From the NCBI RefSeq assembly GCF_900101095.1, contig NZ_FNFM01000009.1, forward strand, positions 73,709 through 137,708: DNA of 64,000 nt, in the 5' to 3' direction. The DNA is from Actinopolyspora mzabensis. Lineage in GTDB: Bacteria > Actinomycetota > Actinomycetes > Mycobacteriales > Pseudonocardiaceae. Each line of letters opens with the position of its first letter. The first letter of the stretch is position 1. A program made the translations under genes and the position numbers. A model generated the notes under the pieces. The model saw only the letters and a program-made list of their open reading frames with translations, did not search any database and was not told where the DNA came from. Below are positions 22,163 through 30,555 of this stretch, in pieces.

Positions 22163-23304
22163 CGAATGCTCCTCCGAATCCGGTGACCGATACCGGTCAC
22201 GATCTCGTGCGGGATGGTGCCCGCCCAGTGCGCCCAGTCGTCGACGGTCGGTTCGCCGTCGTCACCCGGACCGAACACCACCGCCTCGGTGCCGGGCTCG
22301 ACCGGATCGTCCCCCAGATCCACCACGACCTGATCCATCGAGATCACCCCAGCTACCGGGCACCGTCTGCCCGCGACCAGGACCCGAGCCCCCTCCGATG
22401 TGTCCCGACGCAGCCCGTCGGCGTAGCCGATCGGTAACAACGCCAGATTGGTCGCACGGTCGGTCACGTGGGTGTGTCCGTAGCCGACCCCGGTTTCGGC
22501 GGGCACCCGCCGCACCTGGACCACGGGTGCGGTCAGCCGCAACGCGGAGCGCAGCCGTGTGCTGCCGGACGGGTCGATGCCCACCAGCCCGGCCCCGATC
22601 CGAACCAGGTCCAGGTGCGTGTCGGGGTCGGTCAGCGTGGCGGCCGTGGCAGCCAAGTGGCGCGTGGAGGGGCGGAGCCCGGCCTGCCCGGCAGTTTCCA
22701 CTCCGCGGAGCATCGCCCGCAGCCCGGTCGTGTTCGCCGGGTGGCCCGGTTCGGCTGCCCTGGCCAGGTGGCCCATCACCCCCACGACCGTGATGTGCCC
22801 GGCGCTCTCGGCTCGTCTGGCGGTCCTCACCAGGTCCGGCCACTCCTCCGGGGCGGCCCCGTCGCGGGCCATTCCCGTGTCGAGCTGGAGGTGGACCCGG
22901 GCCCGGTAACCGGCTCGTGCGGCGGCCTCGACCACGGCCGCGAGGTGTCTTCCGCTGGGCACGGCCAGATCGATCCGGTGCCTGCAAGCGGTCGTCACGT
23001 CGGCCTCCACCGGGTTCAGCCAGCTCAGCACAGGTGCCTCCACTCCGGTGCCACGCACGGCCAGGGCCTCCGCGATCGACGTGGCACCGAGCCACGTGGC
23101 GCCGCCAGCGAGCGCGGTCCTGGCCACCGCGTGCAGCCCGTGTCCGAACCCGTCGGCTTTCACCACGGCCATCACTTCGCCGTGTGCCTGCCGGACGAAC
23201 CGACGGGTGTTGGCGGCCACGGCGGCCAGGTCGATCTCCAGGGTGGGCTCCTGGACTCCGGTGGCGTTTCGGGGTCTCCTGGGATGGATCGTGGGAGCTT
23301 TCAT
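22159..23304 (-). CDS. alr: Alanine racemase family enzyme with altered substrate-site residue
   Basis: Fold-type III PLP racemase, 381 aa. PLP lysine K49 lies in VVKADGFGHG, the catalytic Tyr is Y275 (VGYGHTH), and IGYADGLRRD and SMDQ are present. At the position of the substrate-site Tyr in GTIxYE (Tyr354 of the Geobacillus enzyme) this protein has H366 (GTIPHEIVTG). In VanT serine racemases the same position is Asn, and the Y354N change confers serine racemisation, so a substrate other than alanine is plausible. ATG 23304 was chosen at the 4-bp overlap with the dipeptidase stop. Second gene of the four-gene operon. Confidence 0.88.
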   Translation of the reverse strand: MKAPTIHPRRPRNATGVQEPTLEIDLAAVAANTRRFVRQAHGEVMAVVKADGFGHGLHAVARTALAGGATWLGATSIAEALAVRGTGVEAPVLSWLNPVEADVTTACRHRIDLAVPSGRHLAAVVEAAARAGYRARVHLQLDTGMARDGAAPEEWPDLVRTARRAESAGHITVVGVMGHLARAAEPGHPANTTGLRAMLRGVETAGQAGLRPSTRHLAATAATLTDPDTHLDLVRIGAGLVGIDPSGSTRLRSALRLTAPVVQVRRVPAETGVGYGHTHVTDRATNLALLPIGYADGLRRDTSEGARVLVAGRRCPVAGVISMDQVVVDLGDDPVEPGTEAVVFGPGDDGEPTVDDWAHWAGTIPHEIVTGIGHRIRRSIR

Positions 23305-23912
23305 GCTGGAGCCTTCGCTTCGACCGGTCCGTAGACGGCGTGTTCTCTTTCGGTCAGCAACGCCCAGTACCGATCTCCGTAGGACCAGTGCCACCACTCG
23401 GTGGGGTAGTTGACCAGTCCCGCGCCCTTGAGCGCACGGGCCAGTATCGTCCGGTTGTGCCGCGCCGTTCGGTCGACCTCGGCGTCGAACCAACACGCGC
23501 CGTCGCTGTGCTCCGGGGTGGCGTCGACCGCCGTCCCCATCCACAGTTCCTCGCCCCCGTCGTCGACCAGCGTCAGATCGACCGCCGCTCCGGCCACGTG
23601 CGGAGCCACCGCTATGGGGGCGACGAACCGGCTGGAGAGCCGGTCCAGTTCGGCCTCGTCGGCGTCGGGATGCAGCACACGTAACTCGCTGGTGTAGTCC
23701 TCGATGATGGCCTGCTGATCGCTCGCACCCCGGTGTCCCTCCAGGACCCGCAGGTCCACACCGGACGGCAGTGCGCCCCTGGCGTCGTACAACCGATTGG
23801 CGAGCCCCGATCGCACCACGACTCCCGACGCGAAGTCCAACGGCACCAGCGGCTCACCGTTGTCGCGCACACCGATCGCTCGGACTCGCTGGTCGGATAG
23901 CAAGATCGTCAT
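23301..23912 (-). CDS. vanX: D-Ala-D-Ala dipeptidase, VanX-type (M15 family)
   Basis: Zinc D,D-dipeptidase of 203 aa, the VanX length (VanX 202 aa). Zinc ligands are H105 and D112 (PHVAGAAVDLTL, seven-residue spacing as in VanX H116/D123) and H175. The catalytic base is E172 in TEWWHWSYGDRYWA, and R61 in LEGHRG corresponds to the VanX catalytic Arg. There is no signal peptide, so it acts in the cytoplasm and would hydrolyse D-Ala-D-Ala before it enters peptidoglycan precursors. First gene of the operon. The upstream 40 bp contain an imperfect CGACAC...GTGTCG inverted repeat around a TAGTGT -10-like box. Confidence 0.87.
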   Translation of the reverse strand: MTILLSDQRVRAIGVRDNGEPLVPLDFASGVVVRSGLANRLYDARGALPSGVDLRVLEGHRGASDQQAIIEDYTSELRVLHPDADEAELDRLSSRFVAPIAVAPHVAGAAVDLTLVDDGGEELWMGTAVDATPEHSDGACWFDAEVDRTARHNRTILARALKGAGLVNYPTEWWHWSYGDRYWALLTEREHAVYGPVEAKAPA

Positions 23913-24667
23913 GCCGTCGACACTATGAATACACCGCGTGTCGCCACATCGTCCGGAAGTACGAGCAGCAGCGACGAACGGTCGGTTTTCCGGCCGTTCT
24001 GATGGGTCGATCGGTCGAGCGCCGCGCCCCTCCCCACCGGAGGTGACGCTCGAACCGTCGGGGGCGCTCCAGCTACTCCGCCGGTGCCGGTGATCCTCGC
24101 CGATGTGGAAGGGGCCGGCCATCGGCCTGCACCTCCCATCCGTACCGCCAGGGTGGTGCTCCGTTCGGCAGGCACAGGCTGCCCGTGCCGGGCGAATACC
24201 GGCACCGCTCCGTTTTCTACCGCCTACGGCAACACGATCAGTGTCTTTCCGCGTGTCCCGATTTGCTCCGTACCGGATACGGGAGTGCACTGGGTGTATG
24301 GGGAATGGCGGTGTGCCGGTACACGAAAAGCCATGCCCGGCTGGTCGGTTGGTGTCGGAGCCGACCCCGCCGGGGCCGACGCGCTCGGGCCGATCGCGGT
24401 TCGTGAGTCGCGGCAGAGCGGCTCGTCCGAGCCCCGGGCGGTGCCGCTCCGGTGCGGATCGCCGGCTCGTCGACCAGGTCGTATGAGAGCGAGCGTGTAG
24501 CGGGTACTTCGCCGTTGCCTGAAACCCAACGAGGACGGCGCGTACATGCTCGCCAGGGATCGAGCTCGTGCAGCGGGACCCGTCGCAGGTAGTGGGACCC
24601 GTCGCGGGGCTCGCCGGGTGAGCGTGCGGAATACGCCCCTCGAAACCGCCACGAGGAGGCACCAGCA
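23913..24667. other. Divergent spacer vanX / katA, no gene
   Basis: 755 bp between two divergent genes. Several long open frames exist on both strands, but none has a start with ribosome-binding site, family resemblance or coherent codon bias. Near katA a 12-bp sequence GGGACCCGTCGC is repeated with a 19-bp period (24575-24586, 24594-24605), ~65 bp before the katA start, a possible regulator site. Confidence 0.5.
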
Positions 24668-26131
24668 GTGACGCAGGAAAAACCCAAACCCCCGACGACA
24701 ACCGATGCCGGAATCCCGGTCGAAAGCGACGAGCACTCGTTGACGGTGGGCCCGAACGGGCCGATCCTGCTGCAGGACAACTACCTCATCGAGCAGATGG
24801 CGCAGTTCAACCGGGAGCGGATCCCGGAACGCCAGCCGCACGCCAAGGGTAACGGGGCGTTCGGTGAGTTCGTCGTGACCAACGATGTCAGCGCCTACAC
24901 GAAGGCATCCCTGTTCCAGCCGGGTACTCGCACCGAGATGATGATCCGGTTCTCCACGGTCGCCGGTGAGCGCGGCAGTCCGGATACCTGGCGTGATCCG
25001 CGTGGCTTCTCCGCGAAGTTCTACACCAGCGACGGCAACTACGACATGGTCGGCAACAACACGCCGGTGTTCTTCGTCCGCGATCCGATGAAGTTCCAGC
25101 ACTTCATCCGCTCGCAGAAGCGGCGTGCGGACACCAACTCGCGCGACAAGGACATGCAGTGGGACTTCTGGACGCTCTCTCCCGAGTCGGCGCACCAGGT
25201 CACCTGGCTCATGGGTGACCGGGGGATCCCGAAGACCTGGCGACACATGAACGGTTACTCCAGCCACACCTACATGTGGATCAACGCGCGGGACGAGAAG
25301 TTCTGGGTCAAGTACCACTTCAAGACCGACCAGGGCATCGACTTCCTCACCCAGGAGGAGGCCGATCGGCTGGCGGGCGAGGACAGCGACTACCACCAGC
25401 GGGACCTGTTCCAGTCGATCGAGAGTGGGAACTATCCCAGTTGGACGCTGTACATGCAGATCATGCCGTTCGCGGAGGCCGAGACCTATCGGTTCAACCC
25501 GTTCGACCTGACCAAGGTCTGGCCGCACGGTGACTATCCGCTCATCGAGGTGGGGCGGATGAAGCTCACCCGGAACCCGACCGATCACCACACCGAGATC
25601 GAGCAGGCCGCCTTCGAGCCGAACAATCTCGTCCCGGGGATCGGTCCGAGCCCGGACAAGATGCTGCTGGCCCGGTTGTTCTCCTACGCCGACGCCCACC
25701 GGGCGCGGCTGGGCGCCAACTACAAGCAGATCCCGGTCAACTCGGCCGAGGTGCCCGTCCACAGCTACAGCAAGGACGGCAACATGCGGGTCAACAAGAT
25801 CTCGGACCCGGTGTACGCACCGAATTCCTACGGTGGCCCCGAGGCGGACACCGCCAGGTTCGGCGGGTACTCCGGTTGGCACACCAGCGGGGACATGGTG
25901 CACGAGCCCTACACCCCTCGTCGGGACGACGACGACTTCGGGCAGGCGGGCACGCTGGTGCGCGAGGTGATGGACGACGCCGCGCGGGAGCGGCTGGTCA
26001 ACAACGTCTCGGGGCACCTGCTCGGCGGCGTCACCGAGCCGATCCTGCAGCGCGCCTTCGAGTACTGGCGCAACGTCGACGAGGACATCGGCAAGCGCAT
26101 CGAGCGGGCGGTCCGCAACCACAACGGCTGA
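24668..26131 (+). CDS. katA: Monofunctional haem catalase
   Basis: Small-subunit clade catalase of 487 aa that dismutates H2O2 in the cytoplasm. Distal H58 lies in [18 protein letters not shown], the distal Asn in [11 protein letters not shown] (~N131), and proximal haem ligand Y340 in [14 protein letters not shown]. The start is a GTG with GGAGG about ten bases upstream. No Fur-type regulator gene is adjacent. It is convergent with an animal-type haem peroxidase gene, from which it is separated by a 30-bp palindrome acting as shared terminator. Confidence 0.95.
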   Translation: MTQEKPKPPTTTDAGIPVESDEHSLTVGPNGPILLQDNYLIEQMAQFNRERIPERQPHAKGNGAFGEFVVTNDVSAYTKASLFQPGTRTEMMIRFSTVAGERGSPDTWRDPRGFSAKFYTSDGNYDMVGNNTPVFFVRDPMKFQHFIRSQKRRADTNSRDKDMQWDFWTLSPESAHQVTWLMGDRGIPKTWRHMNGYSSHTYMWINARDEKFWVKYHFKTDQGIDFLTQEEADRLAGEDSDYHQRDLFQSIESGNYPSWTLYMQIMPFAEAETYRFNPFDLTKVWPHGDYPLIEVGRMKLTRNPTDHHTEIEQAAFEPNNLVPGIGPSPDKMLLARLFSYADAHRARLGANYKQIPVNSAEVPVHSYSKDGNMRVNKISDPVYAPNSYGGPEADTARFGGYSGWHTSGDMVHEPYTPRRDDDDFGQAGTLVREVMDDAARERLVNNVSGHLLGGVTEPILQRAFEYWRNVDEDIGKRIERAVRNHNG

Positions 26132-26161
26132 CCGTTCGGGTCCACCCGCCGCATCTCCTCG

Positions 26162-26191
26162 CCCGGGGTGCCCCGGCCGGGGCACCCCGGG
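26162..26191. terminator. Bidirectional terminator between katA and peroxidase gene
   Basis: A 30-bp perfect palindrome: 13-bp arms CCCGGGGTGCCCC / GGGGCACCCCGGG around GGCC. It lies between two convergent stop codons and would form the same hairpin in both transcripts. Confidence 0.75.
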
Positions 26192-26226
26192 TTGTGCGCG
26201 GCGCGTACCGCCGGCCGCGTGCCCGG

Positions 26227-26244
26227 CGATTTCGCGAGAAATCG
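26227..26244. repeat. Palindromic motif CGATTTC-GCGA-GAAATCG
   Basis: An 18-bp inverted repeat with 7-bp arms and 4-bp centre. Related palindromes are found at 35846-35863, 42416-42433, 42447-42461 and (degenerate) 56231-56248. AT-rich arms in GC-rich surroundings make it stand out. Confidence 0.75.
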
Positions 26245-26302
26245 ACGTTCCCCGTGCCACTTCGACCCCCGCCCGGGCGCGGCGCCGTCCGCGAGTGAGG
26301 TG

Positions 26303-27769
26303 TCACTCCACCGGGAGCACCCCGGCGTAGCGCAGCAGGTCGACGATGCCGAACTCGCTGCCCGCACCACCGATCGCTGGTTCCCAGCGCGGGAACACCG
26401 ACAGGTACGAGCTCGGATCAGCCTGCAGCAGGCCGACCAGTGTCTCGGCTACTATGCGACCGCCGACGGGCCCGAGCTGCCTTCCCCCGCGCAGTACCTC
26501 GGCCTCCTTCAGCAGGTAGTACCAGAGGTATATCGGCCCTTCGCTCTCCAGCTCCTCGTCGCTGAGCGGGAGCTCACCGATCTTGCGGGCCACGTCCTGT
26601 CCCGAGGGGAGCTGTTGTGTCTCGCTGCGCAGCAGGTTGCGCACCACGAGTGAGCGCAGCTGTGCCGGCAGCGCACCGTCGACCGCGCCCGGAACGGCAC
26701 GGATGGGCAGATCCAGCAGCCGCGTGTTGATCGCGGCCTCGAACCGCTTGGCCTGTGTGGCGCGCAGTTCCTCGTCAGCCTGGAAGAAGTAGCGCCAGTC
26801 CACCGTGTCCTCCGGCGATACCGGTCCGCCGTTCAGATCCGTTCTGGGAACACCGGGGGCGTCCGGATCCTCCGGGAAGATCGGTGCGAAGAAGGAGTCG
26901 TTGACCCGGTAGTGCGAGCGGATGGTGGCGTGCCCGAATCGGAAGCCGGCCACCGCGAATTCCACCGGGATGAACGGATCACCGCTCGGGTCGAAGAATC
27001 GCAGCCCGTTCTCGGCTATGTCGTTCATCAGGTCCTCGCCGACCACCAGCGGGAGGAACTGGTTGCGTACGATCCACTGGAAATGCCAGCGCACCAGCTG
27101 TTGTGCGGTGGCGAGCAGGTCGTCGTAGTAATTGCTCAGCGTCAGCAGTTCGGTGGTCGACCGGCCTTCCTCCGGCCGTTCGGGCGCGTCGGGAAAGAGC
27201 TGACCGAAGACATCGGTGATCTCCCCGGCTCGTAGCTCGTCCACGATCCGGTTGTGGAACTTCGCGAAGGCCAGGTGCAGCTGCGACAAGATCAGGTTCT
27301 CGTCGTTGCGCGGATCGCCGATCAACGCCACGCCCTCCGGAGTTCGGGCGTGATCGTGACCTCCTTCGCCGATCGCGAGCTTGGTCTGCTGTGACTCACC
27401 GTCGTAGAGGAATTCGTCGACGACCGGACCGCCGCCGTACAGATGGTCCAGATCGAGGCGTGGTGAGCGGAAACTGCGCAGGGCGTCGGGGTCGATCCGT
27501 TGTTCCAGGCTGCTGGTCGGATCGAACGTGATGTTGTGGTCGATGAACTGTCCGAGAAAGGTGAACCCCGAGTCGAGGGCCGGATTCTGCTGTTCGTCGG
27601 TCGTGGTTCCGGAATCCATTTTCCCACCGGGTAGGCCGAACTCCTCGGCCAGTGATTGCCCGGTGGCCCTCCTTGGTTCGATCGTCGGAAACATTCTGCC
27701 GAATCTGCCGGTAACCGCACCGGTTCGTGCCGCCGACTGTCCCCGGTTCCGCGATCCGTGTACCGTCAT
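26303..27769 (-). CDS. Animal-type haem peroxidase (peroxidase-cyclooxygenase superfamily)
   Basis: A 488-aa bacterial member of the superfamily of lactoperoxidase, peroxinectin and cyclooxygenase. Distal His H78 is in FLGQFIDHNITFDP, with the calcium-site-like DLDHLYGGG nearby. NLILSQLHLAFAKFHNRI (~158-175) is the conserved helix, and proximal His H280 is in FRFGHATIRSHYRVN. No signal peptide is evident. The ATG was chosen with GGGAG seven bases upstream. Neighbours are catalase (convergent) and a betaine-pathway methyltransferase (divergent, ~850 bp away). The substrate is unknown; oxidative modification of lipids, halides or a secondary metabolite are all possible. Confidence 0.85.
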   Translation of the reverse strand: MTVHGSRNRGQSAARTGAVTGRFGRMFPTIEPRRATGQSLAEEFGLPGGKMDSGTTTDEQQNPALDSGFTFLGQFIDHNITFDPTSSLEQRIDPDALRSFRSPRLDLDHLYGGGPVVDEFLYDGESQQTKLAIGEGGHDHARTPEGVALIGDPRNDENLILSQLHLAFAKFHNRIVDELRAGEITDVFGQLFPDAPERPEEGRSTTELLTLSNYYDDLLATAQQLVRWHFQWIVRNQFLPLVVGEDLMNDIAENGLRFFDPSGDPFIPVEFAVAGFRFGHATIRSHYRVNDSFFAPIFPEDPDAPGVPRTDLNGGPVSPEDTVDWRYFFQADEELRATQAKRFEAAINTRLLDLPIRAVPGAVDGALPAQLRSLVVRNLLRSETQQLPSGQDVARKIGELPLSDEELESEGPIYLWYYLLKEAEVLRGGRQLGPVGGRIVAETLVGLLQADPSSYLSVFPRWEPAIGGAGSEFGIVDLLRYAGVLPVE

Positions 27770-28617
27770 GAACGAACTCCCGATCTGGTTTTCATGCGGC
27801 GAACATCGCAAAAGGATCGAATGCCTTGCGCCCCCCATGAACAGGCCTTCGGTCGTTCCCGATGTGCCTGCGACGCCTCCTCGCGAATGCGTGCGCGAAG
27901 AGATGGTTCTCGCTGGAAAAGACCCGGTTCCCAAGCGGATCTGTTATCGAGAGTAGTGGGCTTCACTCGGCAGTGACAATCAACTACTCGGTAAGCCACT
28001 CGAATGGAGCAAGATGTTTGTTCGTTCGGACGATGCGTGCTCAGTCTTGTGGTAGGAAGTCGCTTCCGAGGGCCGCGGGTGAAAGATCCCGCAGGGCGTG
28101 GGGTCGTTCCGGTGTGCGGTGTTGCTCGCCCCGTTGCGGGGTGGGGCTCGAGTTCGACCAGTCCCGCCGGTCTGCTCCCGGGTCGGGCGCTCGATCGCTC
28201 GCGAGGGGCGGGCTCTCGCGAGGGGCGGGCTCTCGCGGGTGGGCGCACGAGGGCTCCCGTGAAGTTCGGGCGGTGAAACCCGGTTTCGCGGTGCGAACCC
28301 TTCGGGGATTCGACCACGATTTTTTCGGTGGGGCGGTGGAGCGGGCCGAGCGGGTGATTCACCTGGTGAGAATGCCTTCAATCCCTATTCGGGAGCCTTG
28401 TTCTCGCTTTCCTGTGGGTTCGGCCACAACGCTTCGGGTTGTCCGTGGCCCGGAGTCGGCTAGCTTGGTTCCCGAAGCACGCGGTGAAACGAAACAAGAA
28501 AGCGAATCAATTGCGACGGCGGTGTCGTCGATCCGGATGATCTTTTTTGGCGATCCGGTTCGGTCGGGAATGCGGCGTGCCTTCCCATCGACAGCGTCGA
28601 CGTGCAGGGAGACCAAC
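27770..28617. other. Long gene-free divergent spacer upstream of gsmt
   Basis: 848 bp with no recognised gene. One plus-strand frame is open throughout in phase with the methyltransferase, but its composition is Arg/Ser-rich and non-coding in character. The segment holds a 17-bp tandem duplication, unit GCGAGGGGCGGGCTCTC (28201-28217, 28218-28234), and several AT-rich patches including a T6 run near 28550. It probably carries two promoters and a long regulated leader of the methyltransferase. Confidence 0.5.
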
Positions 28618-29490
28618 ATGACCGCTGACACGTCCGACCGGCAGGGCGGGGACGAATCCGTCAGTTCCGTCGAGCTGGAGAACCAGGTTTTCGGCGACAA
28701 TCCGACCGAGGTCCGTGACACGGACCACTACACTCGCGAGTACGTCGGTGGGATGGTAGAGAAATGGGACGAGCTGATCGACTGGAAGAAGCGTTCCGAA
28801 AGTGAGGGGAACTTCTTCGTCGACCAGCTCAGATCCCGGGGCGTACGTACCGTACTGGACGCGGCCACCGGCACCGGTTTCCACTCGGTGCGGTTGCTCG
28901 AGGAGGGCTTCGACACCGTCAGCGCCGACGGCAGTCCGCAGATGCTCGCCAGGGCTTTCCGGAACGGCATGGACTACGGTGGCCACGTACTCCGTGTGGT
29001 CAACGCGGATTGGCGTTGGCTCAATCGTGACGTGCACGGCGAATTCGACGCCATTATCTGTCTGGGAAACTCGTTCACGCATCTGTTCTCCGAGCACGAC
29101 CGGCGCAAGACCCTCGCCGAGTTCTACGCGATGCTCAGCCACGACGGAGTGCTGATCATCGATCAGCGGAATTACGACGCGGTGCTGGACAACGGATCCG
29201 GTTCGAACAGAACATACTACTACTGCGGTGAGCAGGTCTCGGCGAAACCGGATCACGTGGACGAGGGATTGGCCCGCTACAAGTACACTTTCCCCGATGA
29301 AAGTGAATACTTTCTCAACATGTACCCGATTCGGAAGAACTACCTGCGCGGCCTGATGCGCGATGTCGGCTTCCAGCGAATCGACACCTTCGGTGACTTC
29401 CAGGATACCTACGGTGACGACGAGCCCGACTACTTCATCCACGTAGCGGAGAAGTCCTACCGGGATTTCGGCGAGCTGAACGACGACTAA
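28618..29490 (+). CDS. Glycine/sarcosine N-methyltransferase (betaine synthesis)
   Basis: SAM-dependent methyltransferase that converts glycine to sarcosine and dimethylglycine, first steps of de novo glycine betaine synthesis in halophiles. The 290-aa protein has an acidic N-terminus, the family DHYTREYVGGMVEKWDELIDW segment (~36-56), SAM motif I (LDAATGTGFHS, 80-90) and CLGNSFTHLF. Overall composition is acidic, as in halophiles. AGGGAG six bases before the ATG fixes the start. In Actinopolyspora halophila the GSMT and sarcosine/dimethylglycine methyltransferase activities are linked, but here no second methyltransferase domain or gene follows. The last methylation must be done by an enzyme encoded elsewhere. 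Confidence 0.9.
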   Translation: MTADTSDRQGGDESVSSVELENQVFGDNPTEVRDTDHYTREYVGGMVEKWDELIDWKKRSESEGNFFVDQLRSRGVRTVLDAATGTGFHSVRLLEEGFDTVSADGSPQMLARAFRNGMDYGGHVLRVVNADWRWLNRDVHGEFDAIICLGNSFTHLFSEHDRRKTLAEFYAMLSHDGVLIIDQRNYDAVLDNGSGSNRTYYYCGEQVSAKPDHVDEGLARYKYTFPDESEYFLNMYPIRKNYLRGLMRDVGFQRIDTFGDFQDTYGDDEPDYFIHVAEKSYRDFGELNDD

Positions 29491-29606
29491 CGGTCGGCAC
29501 GGTAGCTTCTGACGAATCTCGTTCGCATGGCGTGCGTGGCTACGGGGCGTCTTCGGAGTCGTGACGAGCGGTTCCGGAGACCCCGTGCCCCTCAATCCCG
29601 TGCCCG

Positions 29607-30386
29607 TCAACCCCGCGCGGGGGAGCGCATGTCCGCTTCGATCCGGTCGGCCGTGGTGCGGAGACGAGGGACGATCTCGTTGCGAACCTCCTCCTCCGAC
29701 GAGCTGTTGGAGTGCAGTGAGACATTGACCGCGGCGAGTACCTCCCCCTCCGGCCCACGTAGCGGTACGGCGACACCGCGCAGACCGGTTTCGAGTTCGT
29801 CATCGCAGATCACATACCCCTGCCCGCGTATCGATGCGAGTTCGGTACGTAGGTTCTCCCGCCTGGTGACCGTTCGGGCCGTCACGGGTTTCAGGCGCAT
29901 TCCGCCGAGCCGGGCCTCCAGGACTTCGGGAGGCAGGCCCGCCAGCAGAACCTTGCCCATCGACGTCGCGTGAGCCGGGAATCTCGTGCCGACCGGGATC
30001 TCCACCGAGAGCAACCTGGGGCTGGCGATCTGTGCGATGTAGCGGATCTCGTGGCCCTCCAGCAGCGCCATCGAACTCATCTCCTGCAGTTCGTCGGTCA
30101 GCCGCCGCAGATGTGGTTCCGCGGTGCGGGGCAGTGATTGGTTCGACAGGTACGCGTATCCGAATTCGAGTACCCGCGACGTCAGGGCGAAGTGCCGGTC
30201 GTCGTGGCGCACATAGCCCAGGTCGACGAGAGTCAGCAGCAGCCGCCGGGCTCCCGCACGATCCAGTCCCGCCGAATTGGCGATCTCGGTCAGCGTCAGC
30301 TCGGGGTGTTCCGGTGTGAACGCGCGTAGCACCGACATCGCCCGCTCGACCGCCCTGATGAAGTGCTCGCCGCGTTCCTCCGTCAT
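29607..30386 (-). CDS. IclR-family transcriptional regulator (PcaR/PobR-like)
   Basis: A 259-aa regulator: N-terminal winged helix (~5-68, ALTLTEIA-type helix followed by LDRAGARRLLLTLVDLGYV) and C-terminal IclR effector domain with GHEIRYIAQI, GTRFPAHATSMGKVLLA and DDELETGLRGVAVPLR. The ATG was chosen because GAGG lies five bases upstream and homology begins there; an in-frame start 36 bp upstream exists. The closest named groups by motif are the protocatechuate/beta-ketoadipate regulators. It is downstream of the EphD-like gene on the same strand with a 169-bp spacer containing a small TGAGCC/GGCTCA hairpin. Target genes unknown. Confidence 0.87.
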   Translation of the reverse strand: MTEERGEHFIRAVERAMSVLRAFTPEHPELTLTEIANSAGLDRAGARRLLLTLVDLGYVRHDDRHFALTSRVLEFGYAYLSNQSLPRTAEPHLRRLTDELQEMSSMALLEGHEIRYIAQIASPRLLSVEIPVGTRFPAHATSMGKVLLAGLPPEVLEARLGGMRLKPVTARTVTRRENLRTELASIRGQGYVICDDELETGLRGVAVPLRGPEGEVLAAVNVSLHSNSSSEEEVRNEIVPRLRTTADRIEADMRSPARG

Positions 30387-30555
30387 TCCCACCTCGTCCG
30401 TGTCCGGTACTCGACCCGCCATTCTACGAGCTCATCACGGGGTGTTCCGCCGGTTGGGGCAGCGGGGCGCCGCGCCCAGTGAGCCTCCGGGCGGGCTCAT
30501 CACTCCGCGGCCGGGGCCCCGTGGTGGCTCCCCGTTCGCGCGGTTCCCGTGCTCT

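Noticed and set aside
20121-23912. VanHAX-type D-lactate resistance
   Set aside because: No D-lactate dehydrogenase (VanH) is present and the ligase keeps the KY omega-loop pair, unlike VanA/VanB ligases.
23913-24667. Extra genes between vanX and katA on either strand
   Set aside because: Several open frames exist, but none has a ribosome-binding site, sustained codon bias or recognisable domain.
27862-28617. A frame open for ~750 bp upstream of and in phase with the methyltransferase
   Set aside because: Composition is Arg/Ser/Pro-rich with no family resemblance, and the ATG at 28618 has an ideal ribosome-binding site. High GC lowers stop frequency, so long chance frames are expected.
28240-28617. 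Possible glycine or SAM riboswitch in the methyltransferase leader
   Set aside because: No glycine-aptamer or SAM-aptamer core motifs were seen; only tandem repeats and AT-rich patches.
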